Positions 49,341 through 59,845 of a stretch of 64,000 bases of DNA are shown piece after piece. The notes beneath the pieces were generated by a model. That model ran no database searches. It was not told the DNA's origin and was given only the letters and a program-made list of their open reading frames with translations. A program made the translations under genes and the position numbers. How positions within the stretch are numbered: position 1 is the stretch's first letter; each line of letters begins with the position of its first letter. The DNA is from Polyporus tsugae (Eukaryota; Basidiomycota; Agaricomycetes; Polyporales; Polyporaceae): assembly GCA_024305745.1 (NCBI GenBank), contig JAHRBS010000002.1, positions 2,914,001 to 2,978,000 on the forward strand, given 5' to 3'.

Positions 49341-49864
49341 TCACGATATCCCATCAGGCGTTGTTGGCGTGTATTTGGCAAAGCCCTCTGAATCAAACAC
49401 GACCAAACAGCCTTCCCGAGACCGCCCGAGCCAATGGTGTTCACACGCCCAGGCATCGCCCATTGTCCTCCAAACATACCTCTTTATTGTCTTCCTGTTC
49501 CATCGTCTGGCTTCAAGAACAAGCAAGTAGGGTTGTACTCTCGACATCGTTCGTTGCGTGCGAAGCTGCACCGCCAAGGATCGATCCGAGTCGCTCACCT
49601 GAGCCCATGCAACATCGCAGACGACAGGGACAACGGTTCTCCAGAAGAGAAGGGGGAGAGATGGCGGGTTGCAGGTGTATGTCGGGAAGGGCTCAAGGAG
49701 GTATGCACGTACGTTGGTCGTCCGATGGGAGACAGGGCAGAGCCGTCCCGCTCGCGGATGCATCGTCGGCGCTCGGAGTTGTAACCTGGCTAGTTTCGAA
49801 TGATACCAGGAAAGACTTGGTGAGCACTCCCTTGGGCAACGATTGGAGTAGAAAGGAACTGCAT
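49341..49864 (-). CDS. Possible short orphan-block gene (tentative)
   Basis: A start MQFLSTPIVAQGSAHQVFPG resembles the TPI[IV]V leader of the gene at 42108. A short intron leads to TTPSADDASASGTALPCLP, another to VVPVVCDVAWAQVSDSDRS, and the frame runs to RTMSRVQPYLLVLEARRWN, CLVVFDSEGFAKYTPTTP and a stop at 49341. The acidic exon and the position fit the block, but the last part lacks the usual acidic tail, and a long open frame on the other strand covers the same bases. It may be a truncated or decaying member. Confidence 0.3.
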
Positions 49865-50540
49865 AGTGAGAGGGATAGGCGATGGGAGGAAGGATGGTTG
49901 GTGGAGAAGACTACAAAATGTGGCCTGACTTGCGGTTGGATTTTTGTGCACCCAATTGCTGTGCCTTCGCGTGACGGCCCCGAAAGCACGAAAAGGAAAC
50001 GCAACTCCCACCTACCATGGAATAGGGTGGCTAACGCCATGAGTTTAGTAAGGTTTCACGTTTTCGTCTCGTTCCTCGTTTTGATCGTGTTCTATCAAAC
50101 AACCAGAAACTACGTCTGAATTCAGTCTCAGAGCTCGAGCTCTTATTCCGACTGTTCTCCGATTATCGTAAGCGATACAAATTGGTGTGTTCAGATCTCC
50201 AAGAGCAACATCCTCAGCCTTACGATCGATTATGGTACGGTTTAGTAGCAGAGCGGTTGTGGAGACCTTGAGATGGGTACCTATATTTGGAACAGCCCCT
50301 CTTCCTATTCAACATTGCCGCGCCACCCACGCAGTCGACATAGCTGCAGCACACGACGATCGGCGTTGAGATCTATGTCGTTTAGGCACAGATCTACGCA
50401 CGTTCGTAGCTCTGCCAACTACCGTATCAAACGTGTACCTGCCAAGCGTAGCGTACCCTCAATATTCAATATCGTGGTGAGCTCTTTTCGCCGAGCCTTA
50501 TACCCGTTCGCTCTCAATCTTCACCCACCACAGCGTCGAG
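49865..50540. other. Intergenic region before the Apd1-like gene
   Basis: Divergent promoter space between the tentative minus-strand gene and the plus-strand gene at 50541. The last 100 bp is CT-rich. Nothing else seen. Confidence 0.45.
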
Positions 50541-51927
50541 ATGAGCGAGACCACCACTCAGCTACAGGGGACGGCTATCCCAATGTCCGAGGCTCCATGT
50601 CGGGGATGTTCTGATCCTTGCGATGCAGGTATGAACGAACATTCACCAGCAGAATGCCACTTGTGTTCATTCGCCGCCTACCATCGGTATCCCCTTATAG
50701 GCCACGAGGAGCTCCCAAAGCTCGACATCGACATGTCCCCGCTTTTGGGCAACGTCAAGCCCTACGGCCGCCAGGTACGCCACCGCCGTCATCGCACCCT
50801 TCGCTGGTTATCTTACTACCAATAACGTGACCATGTACACAGATCGTAATCTCAACCCCTAATCACGACTGGGCCCGCGAAGTCACCGAAGCCGAGGGAA
50901 CGCTCGCCGCATACGTCGCCGCCGCGGTCTCGGCCGCAGGCGGGACGAGCGGCGAGCAGAAGACCCCGAAACCCGCGCTCACAACGGCCCCAGCCCCCGG
51001 GGTGTTCGACACCCGTGCGGACTTGTCGCAGCTCACGCGCGTGTCGATACACAACGGACGGTACCCGAGCGTGAGCCAGGACGGCGCGAGGGAGACGGTC
51101 CTGGTGTTCCCCGACTTCAAGGTCGTCACGGAGGTCGAAGTGTCGGAGGAGGGCGCGAAGGAGGTGTTTGAGAAGGTGCTGAGTCCGAGCATACCCTTAC
51201 AGGCTGCCCCACCCCCGCGCGCACACTCCGACGGTGCTGGGATCAAGACGTGGGTCCTGGCGTATTCCTGTGTCGTCCTTATCTGTAGGTGGTTCGTTTC
51301 CTCGAAAGGCTGGATGACTCGCTCATGTGTCGTCTTTGACAGGCTCACACAAGAAGCGCGATAACCGCTGTTGGGCCATCGCGCCGCAGCTCGACCGCGG
51401 TGCGGATATTCCTCCACTTAAGTCTCTGCTCCTCGCTGACTCTGGTGCTTCGTAGCGTTCACTTCGGCTCTCGAGCGCGAAGAGTTCGACGTCCACCACC
51501 AACTCGAAGACCCTTCTCTCTCCGGGCCCGCGCTCGAAGACGACCCGGCATTGACGTCGCTTCCATCCGACGACGAAAAAGGCGCCGAAATCCGCCGGAG
51601 GCTCCAGCAACACGCCCACGCTGAGCAGAGGCGTGCGCTGCTCCTGTTCTGCTCCCACGTCGGGCAGCACAAGTTCGCCGGAAACGTCATTGTGCGTACC
51701 TGTCTCCCGTTCCCAATTTTCCCCTGACAGTGCGCTATGCTGACAAGGCATTGACGTTGTAGATTAACATGCCGACGGGCGCGTCGGTGTGGTATGGGCG
51801 GGTGACGCCGCACGAGGTGGACGCGATCGTGAGGGAGACGATCCTGGGCGGGAAGATTCTTCCACCTCTCCTCCGGGGCGGGCTGAATTTGTGCCATCCC
51901 GGGCAGATGAGCCTGAACGACTGGTAA
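50541..51927 (+). CDS. Apd1-like sucrase/ferredoxin-like (thioredoxin-fold) protein
   Basis: Member of the Suc_Fer-like family (PF06999), to which yeast Apd1 and Aim32 belong: thioredoxin-like ferredoxins that hold a [2Fe-2S] cluster through Cys and His and affect redox and metal tolerance. Removing six or so introns gives MSETTTQLQGTAIPMSEAPC then CSDPCDAGHEELPKLDIDM, LLGNVKPYGRQIVISTPNHD with WAREVTEAEGTLAAYV, RETVLVFPDFKVVTEVEV, IKTWVLAYSCVVLICSHKKR with DNRCWAIAPQL, AFTSALEREEFDVHHQL, LLLFCSHVGQHKFAGNVI (paired His in HxxxH) and INMPTGASVWYGRVTPHEVD, KILPPLLRGGLNL, ending SLNDW. All the family landmarks are present, at about the usual length. It is the only recognised gene in the orphan block and breaks it in the opposite orientation. 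Confidence 0.88.
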
Positions 51928-52423
51928 ATGGCCCACACGGCCCCTTGTGGCCGGACATTTGGATGGTAACTTGGAATATACAGGCCAGCTGGTGTATATT
52001 AAATAACTAGTACTGCGTCCGAGTCCAGGCGGAGGTCAGACTTGCAACCACAATTGCACGGTCATGTATGTAAAAGATCAGGCGACAGCAGGTGTGTACG
52101 GAGAACCTATAATAGCACCACTATTGCGAGGGAGTGTGTCACCGAGGGCTGCCACGATGAGAAAATACTGTACAGTATCTACAGGTACAGCAGTGCAAGT
52201 GCGTGGCGGAAACGGTAGAGTGAAATTGTAAGTAAGTAATAGCGTCGTAAACAATGCAACATTGCATGATAGGTCGTGGCACGGACGTGAGCATAAGCAT
52301 GAACGGCGTAGCCAGACGTGGTATCCGACTATAATCAAGTGCGGATACGTGGTCGTAAACAAAACAAAACAAAACAAAACAAAACAAAACGTGGCGCAAT
52401 ATCTCCATACCTCCCAACATCGC
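51928..52423. other. Convergent intergenic region
   Basis: 3' flanks of the genes ending at 51927 (plus) and 52424 (minus), with a pentanucleotide repeat at 52357-52390. Confidence 0.5.
52357..52390 (+). repeat. (AAAAC)n microsatellite
   Basis: Nearly seven copies of AAAAC in a row, ending directly at GTGG; downstream of both convergent genes. Confidence 0.9.
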
Positions 52424-53844
52424 TCAAGCTATCAGCGCCCCTTCCTTCGCCCGCCGTCGCGCGAGCATGTCCTCAGCCGCACTCCCGTAGTCCTTGACAC
52501 GCCGCGGGAAGCCCGACCCCTGGATCCACTTCAGCCGCCTATGAGACGTCCCGAGCCGCGGGGCGTCCCCAAAGGGACCGAACTGCACCAGCCCGGGGAT
52601 GCCGCGCCGCCCGCGCAGCAGGTCCGCCTGCGTGTCCAGAAGCCACTCCATGTTGCGCTCGTCGACGGAGTCGAGCTCCGGCGCCTCGACGTCGAGGAAG
52701 CACACGCGGCTGAGGAAACGGTTCCTATGGAACTCGCGGCGCAGAGGCGTGGGGACCCGCCCGCCGCCTGTGCCATTCTTGCCGTTGAGATTGCGCGGGA
52801 GAGGGAGGATAGTGGGGCTGCGCAGACGGCGAGTGTGTCGCCGGAACGCGCGAGCGAAACATTCGTCGTCGTCCTCATCGGAGGAGACATCGTCTTGTTC
52901 TGCGAGCGCGTTCGCACTGAAGGTGCGAGAAAGCGGGGAAGGGCCGGGCGCTTGCCATCGGCAGTCGGAGGTGTCGGGTCGGCGCGGCGGGTGCGTGGCG
53001 CGGCGTGCTTTGGGAGCGTGGACTTGGACAGGCGTGGTTCCCTTCTGTTCGAGAGGCGTGTCGCATCGTGTGGGCAGCGTGTTTGAGAGTGGTGAAGGCG
53101 AAAGAGCGGGAGGAGAGAGCATCTTGGGGGCACTTCGCCGCGAATCGTCGTTCGTCTTGTCAACCACCGGGCGGTGGCGGTCGACAGCGCCTTTGATGTC
53201 CGCTTGGGCCATCACAAAAGGGTTGACTTCATCGTCAAAAGCATCTACAGTATTGTGATCAGCAAATACTCCGAATGAAGTCGTCTATAGTGTTTGGAAA
53301 GGACTGCCACCTACAATCGCTCGACCAGTCTTCTAATGCCGCGCGCTCTACATGTGGTTCAGCCTTCTCCGTCGTCGTCGGGAAGTTCTGACCCACTGTT
53401 CACAATAACTATGAGCTACAATGGTTCATTCCTGGTGGTGCCGAATGGAACGTACCGGAATTCGGCGCCGAGGAGCGGTCTACGGAGCGGTCTCGTAGCT
53501 GTATAGATCTCTTCCCCAGAGCGCATGCGAGGCGATACTCTAGCCGGAGGGCAAAGAGTTCCGCGGCATACGGGCTCGAAGTATCGTATACTGCGTAGGC
53601 ACATCCATTAGCACCACGTATCCTAGACCGGGAACCCCGAGAGTCGCAGGTGTGGCTTACATGAGGCCGCTGCCGAGGGCTTTCCGTGCTTGAGTGTCCG
53701 GCAGTTTTCTTTGCTGTCCCTGCGGGGCCGGTGGGCCCATACTGAATGAAGGTTCTGGAGACCAATGTTTGCTTGATACAAGTAATCGTAACTGCCTTTG
53801 GAGGGCATGATGGGCGAAAGTCGAGTGATGGTTGCGGTGGCCAT
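52424..53844 (-). CDS. Orphan-block protein, last of the array
   Basis: No known family. It starts MATATITRLSPIMPSKGSYD and runs through AHRPRRDSKENCRTLKHGKP, YDTSSPYAAELFALRLEYRL, RSIQLRDRSVDRSSAPNS, VGQNFPTTTEKAEPHVERAA with LEDWSSD, to a long last exon. Phases of the three or more introns fit. The last exon begins AFDDEVNPFVMAQADIKGAV, passes through a Pro/Ser-rich part (KMLSPPALSPSPLSNTLP), an acidic patch (EQDDVSSDEDDDECFARAF), then a probable folded region: RVPTPLRREFHRNRFLSRVC, VEAPELDSVDERNMEWLLD, LVQFGPFGDAPRLGTSHRRL, KWIQGSGFPRRVKDYGSA, ending RRRAKEGALIA. It differs from its neighbours in ending basic rather than acidic. About 400 residues. Confidence 0.65.
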
Positions 53845-55182
53845 GGTCGGAAATTAAAGTAACATAGATAGCGAGATGTGGCGATGTGTGTTTGAAGGTC
53901 CCGCCAAGGGAGAGCTAGCGCTACCCTGATGCGAATGGGCATGTCAGTGATACTGGAGAGGCAGAGGAATATCAGCGGGCTCGACCACCATCTCACCTTG
54001 CGAGGTGGAGAGATCAGGATTCAGGATGAGGTGAAGCTGGCCAAGCCTCGCCGAAAAACGCCTTGGGTTGGCGCGCATGCCTCGTGTACGGAACAGTCAC
54101 GTGGTCGTCGCGTTTCCACCAGCAGGTTGCCACGCCTCCATTCCCTCCGACAATTAATATTGTGCTGCCTTGCGTACCACGTCCAGCTCTGATACCATTT
54201 ACATGCCTCTCCATCGAATCCCCGAGCATGGAGTTTGAGCCTACCGGCATCGATTCAACTTCACGGGAGCCTTTTCCACACACCGGCCGATGATCGGCCA
54301 CGTCGCCCGACCCGTTGTCCTTATGAGGCGAATTGGCAGAAACCACCACCCCACTTGGCAGTGGCTCAGTGATGACTGACTGCTTTTACTCCTTTATATC
54401 CGAGATTTCTGAGCGAACGAGTAACTCATCCCAATCCCAATCATTTCCTACAATGGAAATTCCGGCATTGTGCTGATCGTGACCGAATATTCTGCCTCAG
54501 GCTTTTTACTGGAGTAGGTGAGTCGCTATCGAGTTGCAAACTTGAACTTCGGCCTTGACTGTGTTATATCTCAGGCCTGATTTCAGGAGCGCATGGGGCA
54601 ACATGGGTTACAAGTGCGCACAATGTTCAGTGAATTGTGGGACGTGACAACCGTAAGCGCCAAGCCTTTCGTTCAGCAATGACAAGAAATGGGACAAATG
54701 GAACGCGACAACATTGGTCAATGCACAAAGCGTTTGACGACTTCTGCATCACAAGCAATAGTAATTGTCACATCGGCCGCAAAACTCTAAATTCAAGTTG
54801 AAGTGCATGTCGCCCGGCGGGTGACAGCATTGCTTTGGTATGTTCGCCATCCTGCTATTGACGCGACCTTTGCCGTTACCCGCTTACCTCCGTCCATTCT
54901 CCTCCGGCTTTAAGCATTTGACATAATGTCATGAATGTCCCGGACATGAGGACACTCGTTATGCCCGACGCCCAAAGCGCAACACCCACCGTCGCGTGCT
55001 CGGCCAAAGATCTGTCCCGCCCGTGTGCCCGCCTTGACTAGTGACTTGCGGTCGACGCTTGGCCCCAGTGGGGAGATGATAAAATGTGGGTGCGACGACG
55101 GGACTCCAGCATCGCACTCCTCGACTCGCATTTCCCGCCTCTCACTTCTGCACCCACTCTCCTCTCTAGCAGTCAACGCATC
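53845..55182. other. Divergent intergenic region, nothing recognised
   Basis: Promoter space for the minus-strand gene starting at 53844 and the plus-strand gene at 55183. Frames at 54.01-54.35 kb are open on both strands but without motifs. The last 50 bp before 55183 is CT-rich. Confidence 0.45.
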
Positions 55183-56022
55183 ATGTCCTTGCGTGAGTGC
55201 ACGACCCAGGCTCCCGAGTCTCGACAGTTCGTAGTATGCTTACCGACGCGCGCCGCAGCCTTCCGAGTCCCCATTCCCAATCGGAACTTGAACATGGACC
55301 CGAACTTCAGGATCGACATTCTGGACCCAATCAGCGGCGCGATCGGCCTGAAGGTCGGCCAGGTCGCCGACGTGCCAGCCTTCAACAGGACGTACGGTGC
55401 TAGCGAGACGCGCACTGGCGCGCTGTTCGACGCCCAGCGGTGGGCCACGTTCATCCACGCGAAGCTCACCGAACAGGCCTGGCACATCCACGGCCTCGAC
55501 GCCCTCCGATTGGACCTCAACCCGCTGCACGGCCTCCCGTATGCGCAAGCAACGCACGCCTTCGTAGGTGGTCGCCTTTTAGGCTGTAAAAATCGTGAAT
55601 GCTGACTGGGGCGTCGACATTGGCATGGTGCGTTCTGTGTGTTAGATCCCGAGGGGCCCTCCCATTGCCACAGAGAATACTCTTCCCGCGCAGACCATGT
55701 ATAAGGACCTGCGGGGTGTCCTGGCGGACGTCATCGCATGCCAGGTGGTGTGGTACAACAAGTACTTGGTACGTGCTCCTTGGACGTGTTTCTTATCGCA
55801 ATCGAGGGTTTTGACGCCGTTTTGATGTAGGCAGGGCGTTGGGAGATGTTGGAGGAGGGGAGCAAACAGCCGGGCATGGGCGGACAGTTCTGGGCGGCGT
55901 GGAAGGCTGCTGCTCCCAACTGCAACCATCTCGATGCGCTCTACATCGTGAGCATCCGCAGGTGCCAGCAGAATCATACGTTATTTTACTTCCCGGAGAT
56001 TGAGATCCGGTCGACGTTCTGA
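55183..56022 (+). CDS. Small conserved-looking protein of unknown function
   Basis: No family recognised. The first coding exon is only 10 nt (ATGTCCTTGC); a 71-nt intron then joins to PFRVPIPNRNLNMDPNFRI, ILDPISGAIGLKVGQVADV, FNRTYGASETRTGALFDAQ, RWATFIHAKLTEQAWHIHGL and LRLDLNPLHGLPYAQATHAF. The next exons are IPRGPPIATENTLPAQTMYK with VLADVIACQVVWYNKYL and AGRWEMLEEGSKQPGMGGQF with AAWKAAAPNCNHLDALYI. The frame then reads straight on to EIEIRSTF and a stop at 56020-56022, although a 51-nt in-frame intron may be removed. About 225 residues, no membrane segment, no signal peptide. The hydrophobic pattern is that of a compact globular cytosolic protein. Confidence 0.75.
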
Positions 56023-56512
56023 TCCACACTTGTCGAGGAGGTCCTGGATATTGAATCAGAATGGACACAGTCACATGGTGTATTTGTGCATGTGTATCAC
56101 GCTTGTATGCCGTATGTTTTAGAATGCCATTCAATAGATTGCACAACCGTGAAGGAAAGGATACATCGCACGAAAGTCCGCCTCAACTCTGCCGTCCAGG
56201 TTGTTGGTCAGCTACCCTATTCTTGCACTTGACGTCGGCCGCGTGACATAACTCGAGTGGTACAAGTAATATTACAACAATTCGCATACTTAGGCAAAGT
56301 CTAGTGGCTACAAACCAGTTGCGTGGCTTTATCAGCACGTTCTACACGCTATCCCGCTACGAATACAGCGGACACGCGCAGCGACCCAAGACAAAAATAA
56401 TGAGTCCCAAGACTAGCTGAAACCCATTGAAGAGGAACGAAGGACGGAGAACCAAATCGCGCGCCAGCGCAGTCCTGAGTCAAGCTGTGGTAGAGCAACA
56501 TCGACTGCAACA
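56023..56512. other. Convergent intergenic region
   Basis: 3' flanks of the plus-strand gene ending at 56022 and the minus-strand F-box gene ending at 56513. No gene seen. Confidence 0.5.
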
Positions 56513-57749
56513 TCACACATTCCTCCAATGATCCTCGCTCAACAAATCACCCTTCCCAAGGACCTCGACCTCCACATCGCCATCCTGATCAAGGCAGACC
56601 GAGGTGTCGAGCACGCCCGCGTCGCCGAACACGACGCGCTCGACGTGCGGGGCCCATTCCTGGAGCACGGCGGCGGCGGCTCCTTGGAAGAGCTGGCGCA
56701 CCGACTCGCGGTGGTCCACCCACGTCTCCTCCTCTAGCACCCACGCGACCGTCAGCGGCCCGTCCGCGCTCCTCCTGAGCTCGAGCGTCTTGTCGCGCTT
56801 CTGTTGCCAGTGGATGGGCTGCGGGACAAAGTCGGGCTACACGGTAGCGACGAACTTCGTGTCAGCCAGCCCCCGAATCTCCAAGGTAGACAGAGGAAAA
56901 CGACAGCGTGGGTGGGGGAGAGACACTTACCTCGAACATGTGGATCTCGATGAACCGCAGGCGCGGGAAGCTCGCGAGGATGTCGTACGTCGACCACGGG
57001 CACGGCGACGTGTGCAGGTCCGGGAACCTCTCGAGCACCCCAAGGCGCAGGCTGACGAGCTGCCGCCCGAGGAGCGCGCAGACGCTCTCGAGTGTCTGCG
57101 GGATGTGCACGAGCACATGGAGGTGCGTGAGCGTCGGGACAGGCCGGAACCGCTGCAGCGCGCGCAGGCCGCACGCGAGGGAGCGCAACGAGGGGGGCAG
57201 GACCTCCCTTCCTGACGCAAAGGTACCGTTCGCCTCCGCGTCGTCATGCGTGAGCGAGAGGTCCGCGAGCGTACGGTGCGCCTGAATGAACCGCACGACG
57301 TCGGGCGTGAACAGAAGAGATGCAGAGAAGGCGCAAAGGCGGGGAAGATGCGCGGCGCGGAGGATAGTGCGGGAGGCCCAGCTGTCACTGTCGTCCTGGA
57401 TCTGCAGGGAGAGACGCTTGAGATTCTGGACGGCGCCGAGGAGCTGGACGAGCCTAGCGACGGTATCTCTATCAAGCTCGGAGCGGATGGCGATTGTCAG
57501 GTCGAGCACCGCGAGTCCGACCCGAGGGGAGGAGGACGTAAGGTCAAGGAAGTCGAGGATGGGCTTGAGACTCATGAACTTCAAGGTCCTATAGCGTCTC
57601 GTCAGGATCGCGTGATCGCCCTTCGCTTCCCTGGAGACATCGCGCAGGCCGCTGCAGACGCGCGCGAGGGAGTGAATGTCGTAGCCGTCGTCAAGGTACT
57701 TGAAAATGTCGTCCCACACTTCGAAGGGGAGCTTCATATCTGAGCACAT
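56513..57749 (-). CDS. F-box protein (tandem copy 1)
   Basis: Substrate receptor of SCF ubiquitin ligases. The N-terminal F-box is MKLPFEVWDDIFKYLDDGYD followed by IHSLARVCSGLRDVSRE; a start at 57749 (MCSDMKLPF) or 57737 is possible. A repeat-like Leu-rich body follows: RTLKFMSLKPILDFLDLTSS, LAVLDLTIAIRSELDRDTV, VQNLKRLSLQIQDDSDSWAS, DVVRFIQAHRTLADLSLTHD, PPSLRSLACGLRALQRFRPV, PTLTHLHVLVHIPQTLESV, SLRLGVLERFPDLHTSPCPW and FPRLRFIEIHMFE. One intron joins to PDFVPQPIHWQQKRDKTLEL and WVDHRESVRQLFQGAAAAVL, EWAPHVERVVFGDAGVLDTS, ending EDHWRNV. The C-terminal part matches that of the neighbour at 59846 (APHVxRxxxG, DTS), so the two are diverged paralogues. The target is unknown. The open frame extends upstream to 58013, but that part reads as 5' leader. 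Confidence 0.85.
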
Positions 57750-59845
57750 GGGTGAGGGCGGTGGGCTCCGCGGAGACAATAACGATCCTGAATGAGTGCA
57801 TAGCTCAGCAAAACGAATGCTTTCAGGCGCAACGAGGTTCTTACGTTTTAGCGGGCTATTCGCAAGGTACCATAGCGGCGCCAGAGGCTGAACATTCACC
57901 GCGAAATCCAGCTTGAGAGGCGAAACAGCTACCATCTCCCACTGCACTATTGCGCCCGAGGCCACAAACGACATCAGCGTGTGTCCCAGCTCACCTGCAT
58001 TGCAATCTAACAAATATGCCCACCTGTATCCTCCTCGTTACGGTACTTGTCTATCAAACTGAACCCTTTCCTATGCCCGCCCTTCCGCAAGCCAGACGGA
58101 AGGGATGTCCATGAACGAACGTGCCTGATGACTTGCGACATGTCAGGTGGCCAGCCACGGGACGCCAGATGCAAGTACCAGAAGGTGAAAAGGTACGGCG
58201 CGAAGCGTAGGAGGAACTGGGTGCGCCCGTAGAGACAGATGGCAGAGGGCTGAAGCGAGAGGAAGGTGCGGGGAGAGGGGACTTGAGTGTTGTGGGAGCT
58301 GTATAGCCAACGACAGCCCCAGCCTCGTCACGAGACGCATGGTGTTGGATGATAGCACGCTACCAGGATACCATCGGCACTCCGGGAAGTTACTTCGGAG
58401 GCTTGGAATGCCATGTATAGCGTGTCGCGCATCCATCTGCCAGAACCATCATACTTGAACAGCGCCGAACAGGCTGGTGGTAGACGTAATGTTGGACGTG
58501 TGAAAAGGCAGGGACTGGGTTTGATGTTGGGCCTCAAGGGGCCGACACACTTGGCTTCGAGCTGTGTCGTCCGTCTCTCCGTTTCCCTTCCATGCTTGTG
58601 GTTACACAGGTACGCTCCGACGCGCACGCTGTCCGCACCCGCGAGAGACCGACAGTCGGGATAACATGGACTGAAGTGAGCCATGTCGCATGCATAGAAG
58701 CGCAGGGCCTAGAATATACGTATCTCATCATCCGTCCATCAACTGAACAGATCGAAGTCACCTTCACATACCAGCCACCGATTAAGTTCCATGCACGACT
58801 CTCACGAGCTTCAGATAGTCCTCTCCAACCAACTGATGCACCGCCATCAACAGACACCGTTTGCAGCGGCGAAGCAATCTGACATACCCCCACTTTGTGA
58901 CACACGCCAGACTGGCACGCGAAGCCTACATTCCTTGCGGACGACTGCCACTGTCGACCATGCCGGCCCGTGAATTCAAGGGAAGGGAGGCTGGGTGACA
59001 TGACAGGTAAAATTACGCATTGATCCTAAAATCTGTGCATCAGTAACGGAAAGCGCAGGATGAGAACGACATATGTATGTATGTAACATACCTACGTCCT
59101 AACCGGTGACGCGCCATACGATCATTCCAGTGCAACCCAAGACAGACGTCCTCAGGTGAACGAGCAATGTCAAGTCGCGAACGGATGGACTGCCTGTCGC
59201 GCACGTTTGATACGCTTCCTCAAACTCTATCGCCGCATTAGTCTGGATCATAGAACCCATACGTGCATCGCCCTGACAAGGACACCGACCGTGGCAACGG
59301 AAGATGACCACTGCGGCACAGCCAAGGCGAAGGCGAAGGTCAATTACTCACTTCGAAGTTTGTCCGGAAATGAACGACTGCCACAGGTGTCCGCGTTCGA
59401 TGTGATCCTCAGGGGGCGCCGCACAGTGTTCTCGACGGCGATGACAGCGTCGCGATCATCGACAACGGCACAGTGAGAGCCCGACACATGCCACCCATGG
59501 CAAGCGGGCTTCTGGTATAGCATAGCGTGCCGTTCGCGTCATCGTACGGGCACCGCACGTATCTGCTGCTGGACTGGAACCCGTCAGCAAACCGTTTCCA
59601 AGGCCCAAACACCAGGAAAGCACGAACCTTCCTAATAGTCCTAATCCACGACCCAGCCCTCGTAGACCCAACAATGAATAATGAGTACTCTCCGCACAAT
59701 CTCTTCGCGAAACCCAAGGGGACTCGCGCAAGTTGCTACGAAACGCAACGAGCCGAATGCATCCACCGCGAGCCCGGAGCCGGCCGCGTCACTGACACTC
59801 CACTCGACACACCACGCGCCTGACCTCCCCGAGCGGCGCCGTGCT
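57750..59845. other. Intergenic region between the F-box paralogues
   Basis: The first 260 bp stays open in frame with the F-box gene (MLDCNAGELGHTLMSFVASG ... YLANSPLKRKN) and might be a remnant of an older upstream exon. Beyond that, only short frames without motifs, for example a plus-strand piece near 58.66-58.87 kb. Confidence 0.4.

Noticed and set aside
49295..50119. 274-codon plus-strand open frame
   Set aside because: No motif, no start context, Trp/Arg-rich composition, and it is antisense to a tentative minus-strand gene with better exon structure.
52479..53258. Long plus-strand open frames across 52.3-53.3 kb
   Set aside because: They are antisense to the last exon of the minus-strand gene at 52424, which has matching splice phases and upstream exons.
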